From the NCBI GenBank assembly GCA_030535455.1, contig JAUNJY010000033.1, positions 1-48,857 on the forward strand: 48,857 bases of DNA. Direction: 5' to 3'. This DNA comes from a bacterium. Lineage in GTDB: Bacteria > Bacillota > Clostridia > Lachnospirales > Lachnospiraceae. Below, one piece after another: positions 16,590 to 24,478 of the stretch; positions within the stretch are counted from its first letter, which is position 1, and each line of letters opens with the position of its first letter. A program made the translations under genes and the position numbers. Below the pieces are notes generated by a model. It searched no databases. It worked only from the letters and a program-made list of their open reading frames with translations, and was not told the DNA's origin.

Positions 16590-16793
16590 CTATCGTGTGA
16601 TAGAAATCACTTCATATCCAGCATCTGTAATTGCTTTTGTGATTACTTCATCGCTTACGTCAGACTCTTTGATGTAAGCTGCTTTATCTTCTAAGCTTAC
16701 TTCTACTTGGTCTCCTGCAATACCCTTTAATACTTTTTCTACTGTTCCTGTACAATGTCCGCACATCATTCCTTCGATACTAACTTTAATCAT
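16590..16793 (-). CDS. copZ: Possible independently translated CopZ-like copper chaperone nested in copA
   Basis: In the copA frame an ATG at 16793 begins MIKVSIEGMMCGHCTGTVEK and gives a 67-residue protein, the normal length of CopZ, with the CxxC copper site MCGHC. AGGAGG at 16802-16807 lies exactly 8 nt upstream of that ATG, inside the copA coding sequence. This looks like a former copA-copZ pair whose intervening stop codon was lost. Translation from the inner start would still supply a free chaperone besides the fused domain. The ribosome site is seen directly; its use is inferred. Confidence 0.55.
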   Translation of the reverse strand: MIKVSIEGMMCGHCTGTVEKVLKGIAGDQVEVSLEDKAAYIKESDVSDEVITKAITDAGYEVISITR

Positions 16794-19166
16794 TTCTTGT
16801 TCCTCCTTTATTGGCTGTTGTTGGTTTACTTCTTGCATAGGCTCTATGCTTGCCGAATTTACATTTGTTAATTCATTTCTATGATAATCACTTTTGAATA
16901 GTCTAAGACGGAGTGCATTGCTTACTACACATACACTGCTTAAACTCATTGCAGCCGCACCAAACATTGGATTTAGCTTTAATCCGAAGAATGGATAAAG
17001 TAAGCCGGCTGCCAGTGGAATACCAACACTGTTATAGAAAAATGCCCAGAATAAATTCTCTTTAATATTACGGATTACTGCCTTGCTTAATCGGATTGCC
17101 GTTACTGCATCCAATAAATCGTTTTTCATCAAGACGATATCGGCACTTTCAATTGCCACGTCAGTTCCTGCTCCAATAGCAAGTCCTACATCAGCTCTTG
17201 CAAGGGCAGGTGCATCATTGACACCATCTCCGACCATGGCAACTTTCTTTCCTTCATTTTGCAGTTTTACAATTTCCTGCTCTTTTTCCTGTGGAAGTAC
17301 TTCTGCAATGACCGTATCAATGTCTAATTGACTACGAATGGCTTCAGCAGTCTTCTTATTATCGCCCGTAAGCATGATTACCTTAATACCTAATGCCTTT
17401 AATTCCTCGATGGCCTGCTTGCTTGTTGCTTTTACAATATCAGCAACTGCAATTACACCTATGATCTCTTTTTCATTTGCAAATAATAAAGGAGTCTTTC
17501 CTTCCATTGCATAATGATCTAATTGCTCTTTTACGTGAGCCGTGGAAATTTTCTTTTCTTCCATCAGTCTCTCGTTACCTGCATAGTATAAGGTACCATC
17601 AATCTTACCGGAAAGTCCTTTCCCTGTAATTGTGAAAAAGTCCTCTACATTTACCTCTGTATCATTTCTCTCCTTTGCATAGGACATAATTGCTTCTGCA
17701 AGAGGATGCTCACTTTTTGCCTCAAGAGATGCAGCAATAGTAATTAACTTATTCTCATCCATATTTCCAAGGCAATATACATCAGTTACCTGAGGCTTTC
17801 CTTCTGTGATGGTTCCTGTCTTATCTAATACTACGCTATCAATGCTGTGGGCTGTTTCTAATGCTTCACCAGACTTGATCAAGATGCCGTGCTCTGCACC
17901 TTTTCCTGTTCCCACCATGATCGCTACCGGTGTAGCAAGCCCAAGGGCACATGGACAGGAAATTACAAGTACGCTGATTGCAATGGATAACGCAAACTCA
18001 AAGGTTGCTCCACTAAGTAACCAAACAGCACCTGCCACCAAAGCAATGGTTATGACTACAGGGACAAATATGCCTGCAATCTTATCTGCCATTTTAGCAA
18101 TTGGTGCCTTGCTGGAACTAGCCTCTTCTACCAAGCGGATGATTTGTGAAAATGTAGTATCATCTCCTACCTTGGTTGCCTCTACTCGAATAAAGCCTGC
18201 CTTATTTATCGTAGCTGCAATGACATTGCTTCCCTTTTCTTTCTCAACAGGAATACTTTCTCCTGTAATGGCTGCCTCATCAATACTTGTAGTTCCTTCA
18301 ATAATTACACCATCTACAGGAACACTTTGTCCTGGTTTCACAATGACGATATCACCTTTTACTACTTCATTTGCCGGAATTTCTACCTGCTTTCCGTCAC
18401 GTTCCACAACTGCAGTTTTTGGAGCCAAGTCCATTAACTTTGTAATTGCTTCGCTTGTCTTTCCTTTGGATCTTGTCTCAAGGAACTTACCAAGGGTAAT
18501 TAACGCTAAGATCATAGCTGCGGACTCAAAATATAAATCCATATGGTATGTCTCTACGATATCCATTCTTCCTGCCCCAATCCCATAGGACATTCTGTAA
18601 ATGGCAAATACTCCATATACTAAGCTTGCCAAAGAACCGATAGCAATCAATGAGTCCATATTTGGTGCCAAATGAAATAATGTGTTAAACCCTTTTATAA
18701 AATACTGTCTATTTACATATACGATTGGTAAACATAATAGGAACTGGGTAAATGCAAAGCTGACCATGTTACTGTGACCTGTTAAAAATCCTGGTAATGG
18801 CGCTCCCACCATGTGTCCCATGGAAACGTACATTAATGGAATAAGAAATACAAAACTTACGTATAAACGCATCTTCATATTTGCCAGCTGTTCGCCTACC
18901 ACGTCTTTACGCTCTTCTTTTCTTGTATGATTGTTTCCTGTAATTGTTTCCTCTTGTATGGATGCTCCATACCCTGCACCTACAACTGCATGGATAATGT
19001 CATCCTCATTAATTATCTGATCGTCGTATTCTACCTGCATGGAATTAGTTAGCAGGTTTACTTGTACCTGATTGGTACCATTTAATTTTGCAACGGTCTT
19101 TTCCACTCTGGAAGAACACGCCGAACACGTCATCCCTGTTACATCAAATTTTTGTTTCATAAGCAT
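16590..19166 (-). CDS. copA: Copper-exporting P1B-type ATPase with fused C-terminal CopZ domain
   Basis: Cu(I) efflux pump of 858 residues in the cytoplasmic membrane. An N-terminal HMA domain holds MTCSACSSRVEK (residues 12-23). The membrane ion site is SCPCALGLATP near residue 403, TGES is near 298, the phosphorylation motif DKTGTITEG near 447, the SEHPLAEA motif near 483 and GDGVNDAPAL near 647. Beyond the last helices and a Gln/Glu-rich linker there is an extra HMA domain with EGMMCGHCTGTVEK, unlike standard CopA. This tail has the exact size of a free CopZ chaperone and its own ribosome site (see the nested feature). The gene lies 23 bp after csoR and is probably derepressed by copper through CsoR. 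Confidence 0.96.
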   Translation of the reverse strand: MLMKQKFDVTGMTCSACSSRVEKTVAKLNGTNQVQVNLLTNSMQVEYDDQIINEDDIIHAVVGAGYGASIQEETITGNNHTRKEERKDVVGEQLANMKMRLYVSFVFLIPLMYVSMGHMVGAPLPGFLTGHSNMVSFAFTQFLLCLPIVYVNRQYFIKGFNTLFHLAPNMDSLIAIGSLASLVYGVFAIYRMSYGIGAGRMDIVETYHMDLYFESAAMILALITLGKFLETRSKGKTSEAITKLMDLAPKTAVVERDGKQVEIPANEVVKGDIVIVKPGQSVPVDGVIIEGTTSIDEAAITGESIPVEKEKGSNVIAATINKAGFIRVEATKVGDDTTFSQIIRLVEEASSSKAPIAKMADKIAGIFVPVVITIALVAGAVWLLSGATFEFALSIAISVLVISCPCALGLATPVAIMVGTGKGAEHGILIKSGEALETAHSIDSVVLDKTGTITEGKPQVTDVYCLGNMDENKLITIAASLEAKSEHPLAEAIMSYAKERNDTEVNVEDFFTITGKGLSGKIDGTLYYAGNERLMEEKKISTAHVKEQLDHYAMEGKTPLLFANEKEIIGVIAVADIVKATSKQAIEELKALGIKVIMLTGDNKKTAEAIRSQLDIDTVIAEVLPQEKEQEIVKLQNEGKKVAMVGDGVNDAPALARADVGLAIGAGTDVAIESADIVLMKNDLLDAVTAIRLSKAVIRNIKENLFWAFFYNSVGIPLAAGLLYPFFGLKLNPMFGAAAMSLSSVCVVSNALRLRLFKSDYHRNELTNVNSASIEPMQEVNQQQPIKEEQEMIKVSIEGMMCGHCTGTVEKVLKGIAGDQVEVSLEDKAAYIKESDVSDEVITKAITDAGYEVISITR

Positions 19167-19189
19167 ACTTGCCTTTCTATCTAAAAATA

Positions 19190-19453
19190 CTATTTATTCA
19201 GTTTATCAAGCACTTTGATTAGTTCATCAATCTTCTCTTCCTGCTCTTCCTTGGTCTTTGCCTCAAGCACGCAGCTTTTTAAATGCGCGGATACAATCTC
19301 CTTATTGGCTCTTCGAAGAACAGCCTCTGTTGCCATCATCTGATGACTGATATCAATACAGTAACGGTCCTCTTCCACCATCTTAAGTATTCCGTCGATT
19401 TGTCCTCTTGCTGTCTTTAACAAACGAGAAATCTGTTTATGATCTGCTTTCAT
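19190..19453 (-). CDS. csoR: Copper-sensing transcriptional repressor CsoR
   Basis: All-helical repressor of 87 residues from the CsoR/RcnR family. The copper ligands are visible as Cys32 (DRYC), His57 and Cys61 (AHLKSC), the C-H-C set of true CsoR. It releases DNA when Cu(I) binds. A palindromic G/C-tract operator overlaps its own promoter, so it represses itself and copA. I chose the ATG at 19453 because AGAGG lies 9 nt upstream; the in-frame ATA/ATG positions farther up touch the ribosome site. copA follows after 23 bp, so the two form an operon. Confidence 0.95.
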   Translation of the reverse strand: MKADHKQISRLLKTARGQIDGILKMVEEDRYCIDISHQMMATEAVLRRANKEIVSAHLKSCVLEAKTKEEQEEKIDELIKVLDKLNK

Positions 19454-19470
19454 TAAAATCATCCTCTCTA

Positions 19471-19487
19471 ATACCCCCAGGGGGTAT
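19471..19487 (-). promoter_or_regulatory. CsoR operator
   Basis: ATACCCC-CAG-GGGGTAT, a perfect 7-bp inverted repeat around CAG, matches the known CsoR operator type (TACCC...GGGTA). It lies directly downstream of the -10 hexamer and overlaps the transcription start of csoR-copA. Confidence 0.92.
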
Positions 19488-19493
19488 GGGTAT

Positions 19494-19522
19494 ATAATAG
19501 TTCAATTTTTACAATCTGTCAA
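19494..19522 (-). promoter_or_regulatory. csoR-copA promoter
   Basis: On the minus strand TTGACA (19517-19522), a 17-bp spacer and TATTAT (19494-19499), 6 bp upstream of the CsoR operator. Confidence 0.88.
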
Positions 19523-19595
19523 ATATTTTTTTAAACTCATTAATATTAGTATCTAAGATCACACTGAATTTATGCCTATACGCTCTAAACGACTT

Positions 19596-19779
19596 GTTTC
19601 CTATTCTTGAACAAAGTGTATGTTTCACACACTCTTGCGCTTAAAATCACTGCAAGGAACACACACTTTGCTGCGCCGAACTCGGTCGCGACAGCGATAT
19701 CTTCCTCTCGAGTGAGTGCGCAATCTGCACCCGCTTTTTAGGGTGCTTTCTTCAAGAATAGGAGGCTACTCAAAGAGAA
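19596..19779. repeat. Modular intergenic repeat, tandem unit 1 (184 bp)
   Basis: First of two nearly identical 184-bp units. Read on the plus strand it consists of an arm (TCCTATTCTTGAA); module 1, CAAAGTGTATGTT...AACACACACTTTG; the core hairpin at 19673-19721; module 3, hairpin GCACCC/GGGTGC at 19727-19746 followed by TTTC; and module 4, arm TTCAAGAATAGGA around GGCTACTCAAAGAGAAG. The core folds as GCGC / ACTCG / GTCGC-GACA-GCGAT / CGAGT / GCGC. The open frames across it are not credible proteins. Confidence 0.85.
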
Positions 19780-19975
19780 GTTTCCTATTCTTGAACAAAG
19801 TGTATGTTCCACACACTCTTGCGCTTAAAATCACTGCAAGGAACACACACTTTGCTGCGCCGAACTCGGTCGCGACAGCGATATCTTCCTCTCGAGTGAG
19901 TGCGCAATCTGCACCCGCTTTTTAGGGTGCTTTCTTCAAGAATAGGAGGCTGCTCGAAGAGAAGTTTCCTATTCT
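19780..19975. repeat. Modular intergenic repeat, tandem unit 2 plus stub of a third
   Basis: Second copy at exactly 184-bp period (19780-19963), core at 19857-19905, then a 12-bp start of a third unit (GTTTCCTATTCT). It abuts the A-run 19976-19982, which is the T-tract of the LTA synthase terminator on the minus strand. It differs from unit 1 at a few positions, for example CTGCTCGAAGAG in place of CTACTCAAAGAG, which improves the inner hairpin. Confidence 0.85.
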
Positions 19976-19980
19976 AAAAA

Positions 19981-20019
19981 AAGCTGTAAATCAACCATCA
20001 AATAGTTGATTTACAGCTT
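19981..20019 (-). terminator. Terminator of the LTA synthase-like gene
   Basis: Perfect 15-bp stem AAGCTGTAAATCAAC / GTTGATTTACAGCTT with a T-tract on the minus strand, just after the stop at 20025. Confidence 0.92.
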
Positions 20020-20024
20020 TTATA

Positions 20025-22424
20025 TTATTGGCTGACTTTTGGACTTGCTGTCGCTGCTGCAGGAGTTGCTGTTATGGCATCCTCTTGTGTCGTTTCTATC
20101 TGCTTTAGCTCATATGCCCATTGTAAGCCTTCATTTTTATCAATAATGGTATTATAGACAAGCTTATTGTAGTCCACTAAATCCGCATTGTTACGAATTT
20201 CATTGGCATCATAATAGTTGCCGCTTGCATCAATATAACCATTTTTATTAATTACCGGATATTTTTTAAATAAATCCATAAGATACTTATTATATGCTGT
20301 CATTGGAAGATTTGCTTCTTGTAAGAAGAGAGAAGATAAATAGTTATTACTAATTAAATTCACGTTTTTAGATTCCATATCCTTATTACTCCAGATAAAG
20401 AATGGAACCACATATCTCTTTTGAAGGTCTTCCACGCTTAAATTATTGATTTCATCGCCTAATAATTCTTCAAAGAAACCTGAATATAAGTTTGGCTGAT
20501 GATCACCATAGAACACAATATACGTTTCTTCATCTACATTAGAGAAGTAGTTAATCAGTGTCTTAAGTGCCTCATCTGTCTGACTGACACAAGATAGATA
20601 CTCTTCTGCATCCGCATACTCTGTATCACCCTCAACCTTAATGTTGTAAGTCATATCTCCAGTGTCATACGCACTATGGTTTTGCATTGTTACATTAAAT
20701 AGATAGAATGGCTTCTCTTGGTCTCTTTCTTCATAAAGGCTGATTACCTTTTGGAAATCCGTCTCATCTGTAATATAGCTTCTTAAATACTCTGGATTTT
20801 CAATTGAGTCCATAGCAAGGTATTCATCAAACCCTAATAATGGGTACACAATTTCCCTGCGGTACGTATTTCTACGGTATGCATGGAAAGAGGTTGCAGA
20901 ATATCCTAAACTCTTTAACGTTCTTGTAAAGGAGTTGGTATCTCCTTGAATATATTGTTGGTAAGGAACTGTTCCTGCTGGAAGGAATGCTGTCGTATTA
21001 CCAGTCTGGAATTCATATTCTGAGTTTGCTGTAGTACCACCAAGAACCGAGCTGTACGTATACCCTTTAATGATATTCTTATCTAAAGAATTCAAGTAAG
21101 GAAGTACCTCTTTGTTTGTGGTATAGTCACCAACTTTTGTAAGGTCTGAAAATGCCTCATCCATGATTACGATGATATTAGGCGTACGAGTCGTATCTGC
21201 CTCATCACTTTCATATCCTTCTAATACTTTATTTGCTGCATCAATGGAATAGCCTTCTGGCTTCTCCACTTGCATTGCAAGCAAGTTTAATGAAAATCCG
21301 TTTAATGCACCAAACGTACGATATGTTCCGATTGGCATCCATAAATCAAGACTTCCATGGTTTATTTTTTCATTTCCGATTACCATTGGGAAGGCTAGCA
21401 CAGCCATTGCCACATAGGAAAGGGTAAATACTTTCTTGTTCTTCTTCTCTGGCTTTTGATCTTTGATACGCAGGATGAATGTAACTGTAAATATGGCAAC
21501 AAAGATACCCTCTGCAATATAATATGGCATTAAATAGCTATAGTTGGCAGATACTTCGCTTGCAGTTCTTATTAAGTAAATATCTGCTGGAAGTACAGGG
21601 GATCCCCTGAATAGTATTAAATACCCATTGATCAAGCCTAATACTACCCACACAGCCAATGTAATTAGTAGTGCCGGCTTCATTTTCTTTGTGATGATAT
21701 AAATAATACCGGAAACCAAGAATACCCAGAGCATATTCATAATCCAGTTCCATGGCTTGATATTAAATACATTTGTTTTTGATAATGTTTCGAGTGTCGC
21801 GAATATTAACCACATTGTGATGAAGTACATAATATATGTGAACTTAACCGGGTGTCTTTCTTTCAATGCTTTTAATGGCTTGATTTTGTCATAATTAAAG
21901 AATTGAAGTACCGTAAATATCCCTACTAGAAGGATAAAGATTGCTCCTGTTACCTTGCCTGGTCTGGAGTCATTTGCTGGGAAAAGATAAATACAGTCAT
22001 GAATAATTACCATTACGGCAGTAATCACAGCCGATCTCTTTTGCAATTTCTGATCTGTAATCATAAAGCCATATCGATACATAAGCGTCATTACATAGAA
22101 TACTGCAACGATGATTAAGTAGATATAGATGCCATGTGCACGATAGCCTGGCAGGTTGCGATAGAAACCATAAATACCGGTTCCTACATAAATACTTTCA
22201 ATCAGGTAGTATCCAAATTTCTTAAGATACTTTGTCCCTATTGTTCTAATCTGTTCTTTTTGCTTGTATAATTTGATTCCCACAAAGACATATACATATG
22301 CTGCTATTATAAATAACAGGCTGTATCTATCATGTGGAAGTATTCTTTTTATATCAATAATCCCTACGACTATTGTTATTAGCAATGCCAATACGGCATC
22401 ATTTAATTTCTTTAGATTTGACAT
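20025..22424 (-). CDS. LTA synthase family protein (sulfatase-fold phosphoglycerol transferase)
   Basis: Membrane enzyme of 799 residues. About ten hydrophobic helices occupy the first 400 residues, more than the five of standard LtaS. An extracellular sulfatase-like domain follows: IIVIMDEAFSDL (metal-binding acid residue), SEYEFQTGNTTAFLPAGTVPYQ (family position of the catalytic Thr), YSATSFHAYRRNTYRR, and FYGDHQPNLYSG near the end (metal-binding Asp/His). The family transfers glycerol phosphate from phosphatidylglycerol to lipoteichoic acid or related polymers. The C-terminus ends in an Ala/Thr/Pro-rich tail. I chose the ATG at 22424 for its AAGGAG site. Modular repeats flank the gene on both sides. 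Confidence 0.9.
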   Translation of the reverse strand: MSNLKKLNDAVLALLITIVVGIIDIKRILPHDRYSLLFIIAAYVYVFVGIKLYKQKEQIRTIGTKYLKKFGYYLIESIYVGTGIYGFYRNLPGYRAHGIYIYLIIVAVFYVMTLMYRYGFMITDQKLQKRSAVITAVMVIIHDCIYLFPANDSRPGKVTGAIFILLVGIFTVLQFFNYDKIKPLKALKERHPVKFTYIMYFITMWLIFATLETLSKTNVFNIKPWNWIMNMLWVFLVSGIIYIITKKMKPALLITLAVWVVLGLINGYLILFRGSPVLPADIYLIRTASEVSANYSYLMPYYIAEGIFVAIFTVTFILRIKDQKPEKKNKKVFTLSYVAMAVLAFPMVIGNEKINHGSLDLWMPIGTYRTFGALNGFSLNLLAMQVEKPEGYSIDAANKVLEGYESDEADTTRTPNIIVIMDEAFSDLTKVGDYTTNKEVLPYLNSLDKNIIKGYTYSSVLGGTTANSEYEFQTGNTTAFLPAGTVPYQQYIQGDTNSFTRTLKSLGYSATSFHAYRRNTYRREIVYPLLGFDEYLAMDSIENPEYLRSYITDETDFQKVISLYEERDQEKPFYLFNVTMQNHSAYDTGDMTYNIKVEGDTEYADAEEYLSCVSQTDEALKTLINYFSNVDEETYIVFYGDHQPNLYSGFFEELLGDEINNLSVEDLQKRYVVPFFIWSNKDMESKNVNLISNNYLSSLFLQEANLPMTAYNKYLMDLFKKYPVINKNGYIDASGNYYDANEIRNNADLVDYNKLVYNTIIDKNEGLQWAYELKQIETTQEDAITATPAAATASPKVSQ

Positions 22425-22692
22425 AATTACTCCTTCTTTATGTACTTCTAAATGAGTTATTCGCACAAGCCCTAATTATAATAGCTTTAATTTCAAATAT
22501 CAACTAAATCCAACAATCCCCAGTATGTTTTTACATTTTTTTATATTTTTTTCATTCTTATTTAATCTTATATACAATTTTTTCCTATTGCCTTATTTTA
22601 TCAGTCTGTATCGTTATAATCAATAACTTTTTCTGCCTTAAAAATGACCTGTTTTCTTATGATTTTCGTACCTTTTATTGACTATTTTTCTC

Positions 22693-22880
22693 AGAACAAA
22701 GTGTGTGTTCCACACACTCTCATGCTTAAAATCACTGCAAAGAACACACACTTTGCCCGCGCCGAACTCGGTCGCGGAAGCGACATCTTCCTTTCGAGTG
22801 AGTGCGCAATCTGGCTTTCTGTTTTTCGAAAGCCTTTTTTATACATAGGGGGCTTCTTGAAGAGAAGTTTCCTATGTATA
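22693..22880. repeat. Modular intergenic repeat, single diverged copy
   Basis: Module 1 is CAAAGTGTGTGTT...AACACACACTTTG. The core at 22759-22807 has ACTCG/CGAGT and GTCGC-GGAA-GCGAC. Module 3 is a different hairpin, GGCTTTC (22813-22819) / GAAAGCC (22828-22834) followed by TTTTTT. Module 4 has arms TATACATAGG (22840-22849) / CCTATGTATA (22871-22880) around GGCTTCTTGAAGAGAAG. Arms and module 3 differ from the 19.6-kb copies but keep pairing. It ends exactly at the T-tract of the next terminator on the minus strand. Confidence 0.85.
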
Positions 22881-22886
22881 AAAAAA

Positions 22887-22948
22887 GACTCTATATCAAT
22901 GTGGGAATCGGTGCATGGCACTTCAATTCCAACACTTGACATAGAGCC
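22887..22948 (-). terminator. Terminator of the methyltransferase gene
   Basis: Long imperfect stem: on the minus strand GGCTCTATGTCAAGTG pairs with CACATTGATATAGAGTC, followed by TTTTTT. It is 20 bp after the stop at 22969. Confidence 0.85.
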
Positions 22949-22968
22949 TTAAAACGGTATATCCGCTT

Positions 22969-24444
22969 TTATTTAATTACAAAGACATAAGTGCCTTCGC
23001 GTTTAGAGATTAAAAATTCCTCTACTACTTTAAATCCATATCTTGGTGCAAAACGTTTTACCAAGTCTTTGTCATGGCTGTAAAGGATAATTGTTGCATC
23101 TTCCTTTAAGTGCTCTGGAGCTTTCTTAAAGAAGTTAAGGTAAACCTCCTCAATCTCCTCCTGTGTCTTTCTTCCGATTGCAAATGGCATATTTGTGATG
23201 ATTTCATCAAATAAATACTCATGCTTGAAATCAAAGAAATCACGGTTAATATAATGGATGATCTGACGAGCTGCTTCTGTATTAATTCTTGCCTTTTCGA
23301 TGGCATCTCCATAAACATCAATGCCGTACGTAGTATTTGCTTTCACTGCCTTATGGCGTTCGATTAACATGGTACCTACACCACAGAATGGATCAAGGAC
23401 TTGTGCATCTTCCTTCATATAAGGCTTTGCAAGTTCCACCGTAAGCGCGGCATTGGTTGGGCGGATGCTTGTTGCAAGTACTTCCTTACGGTAGTTGAAA
23501 CGTTTGTCCTCAATTGTATAAAGCTTTACAAGGGTGTTAAACGTTCCTTCTTTATTTTCAATCAAACGAAGTTCCACTTCATAATTACTTGTTGTATTTA
23601 CAAGTTTACGATTGCTTAATCGTTCAATGGCACCGCTTAATTTTTTCGTAAAGGCACTCTTTTTGGATAGTTCCCATTTTGTCTTTAACTCAATTCTAAA
23701 GTAGAATGGTACCTTTCCTTTGTGTCTTGCTGTTAAGAAGTCTAAAAGCTCGCTGTTTACAATCTGGCTTGCACACTCTTCAATATCATTTGGCAGAACC
23801 TTCATGCCTTCTACTACAAATAATAAGTCATCAAAGGTACGAACTTCTAATACTTCTTCTAAATCCTCAGTCTTTGCCATAACACCTGCGTTAAATGCTT
23901 TTGTCTTTGCATTGATCAGCTGTTTTTCAGTTGCTTCGATCTGATCTCTGTTTGTAAGCAATACAAGAGTAGATGGTTCATGAAATCCGATAAACTTATG
24001 ATGTCTGATGCCTTCCATTGCTACCACCAGGTCGCTTAATGCACGCATCTCTTCTGTGATATGTTTCTTATTTTCCTCTGTCAAGGTAACTTTTGAAAGC
24101 TCTTCTAAACGCTCTTTAAATTCCTCTACATAATCACGGTAATCAAACTCTTTAATTGCAGTAAGGTAAGAACTCTTTACAAATAGTTTGTCTTCACGGT
24201 TGTAAGCCTCCACAAGTGGAGCAAGATCAGTCTTTACTGCCAAATCTCCCATTAAAAGTGCCGCATTTTTACGTACTTTGGCATCTTCATGGAATAAGAA
24301 TTGTTGAAATACCTGTTCCTGATCTCCAATGTTGTAAAGGAGGGCATGTTTTGCCCCTGGTTCCTTTAGCTCTTTTCTTAACTTACTTAAGTTTTGACGT
24401 ACGTCATTTTGTTTTATTATCTCTTCGAACGTATCACGAATCAT
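22969..24444 (-). CDS. RNA N2-guanine methyltransferase-like protein (RlmL/Trm14 type) with N-terminal HEAT-like repeats
   Basis: Protein of 491 residues. Residues 1-150 are helical pairs resembling HEAT repeats (FLFHEDAKVRKNAALLMGDLAV). Residues 150-300 form a THUMP-like mixed region. The C-terminal part is a Rossmann methyltransferase of the UPF0020 family: RPTNAALTVELAK, DPFCGVGTMLIERHKA (SAM loop, near residue 357), YGIDVYGDAIEKARIN, and the catalytic-type TNMPFAIGRKT near residue 425, where other members have NPPY. It probably methylates a guanine in rRNA or tRNA; the target is unknown. It lies 34 bp downstream of the helicase-nuclease gene on the same strand, so they may be cotranscribed. 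Confidence 0.82.
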   Translation of the reverse strand: MIRDTFEEIIKQNDVRQNLSKLRKELKEPGAKHALLYNIGDQEQVFQQFLFHEDAKVRKNAALLMGDLAVKTDLAPLVEAYNREDKLFVKSSYLTAIKEFDYRDYVEEFKERLEELSKVTLTEENKKHITEEMRALSDLVVAMEGIRHHKFIGFHEPSTLVLLTNRDQIEATEKQLINAKTKAFNAGVMAKTEDLEEVLEVRTFDDLLFVVEGMKVLPNDIEECASQIVNSELLDFLTARHKGKVPFYFRIELKTKWELSKKSAFTKKLSGAIERLSNRKLVNTTSNYEVELRLIENKEGTFNTLVKLYTIEDKRFNYRKEVLATSIRPTNAALTVELAKPYMKEDAQVLDPFCGVGTMLIERHKAVKANTTYGIDVYGDAIEKARINTEAARQIIHYINRDFFDFKHEYLFDEIITNMPFAIGRKTQEEIEEVYLNFFKKAPEHLKEDATIILYSHDKDLVKRFAPRYGFKVVEEFLISKREGTYVFVIK

Positions 24445-24478
24445 ATTTTCTCCTATTACTCTTTCATTATTAAGTTAC

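Noticed and set aside
17806-18588. Long open frame antisense to copA (260 codons)
   Set aside because: It mirrors the copA reading frame, lacks a ribosome site and has low-complexity composition; copA motifs are all intact on the other strand.
19716-19925. Open frames across the intergenic repeats (also 22644-22952, 32436-32796, 32646-33029)
   Set aside because: They follow the repeat units, have no ribosome site, and the conserved features are hairpins with paired changes, not codon patterns. Similar frames are probably annotated as spurious proteins elsewhere.
19596-19975. Insertion sequence or MITE with target duplication
   Set aside because: Tandem arrangement, lack of a transposase, and no clear target-site duplication at any of the five loci. 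A mobile origin is not excluded, but the evidence for an IS is absent.
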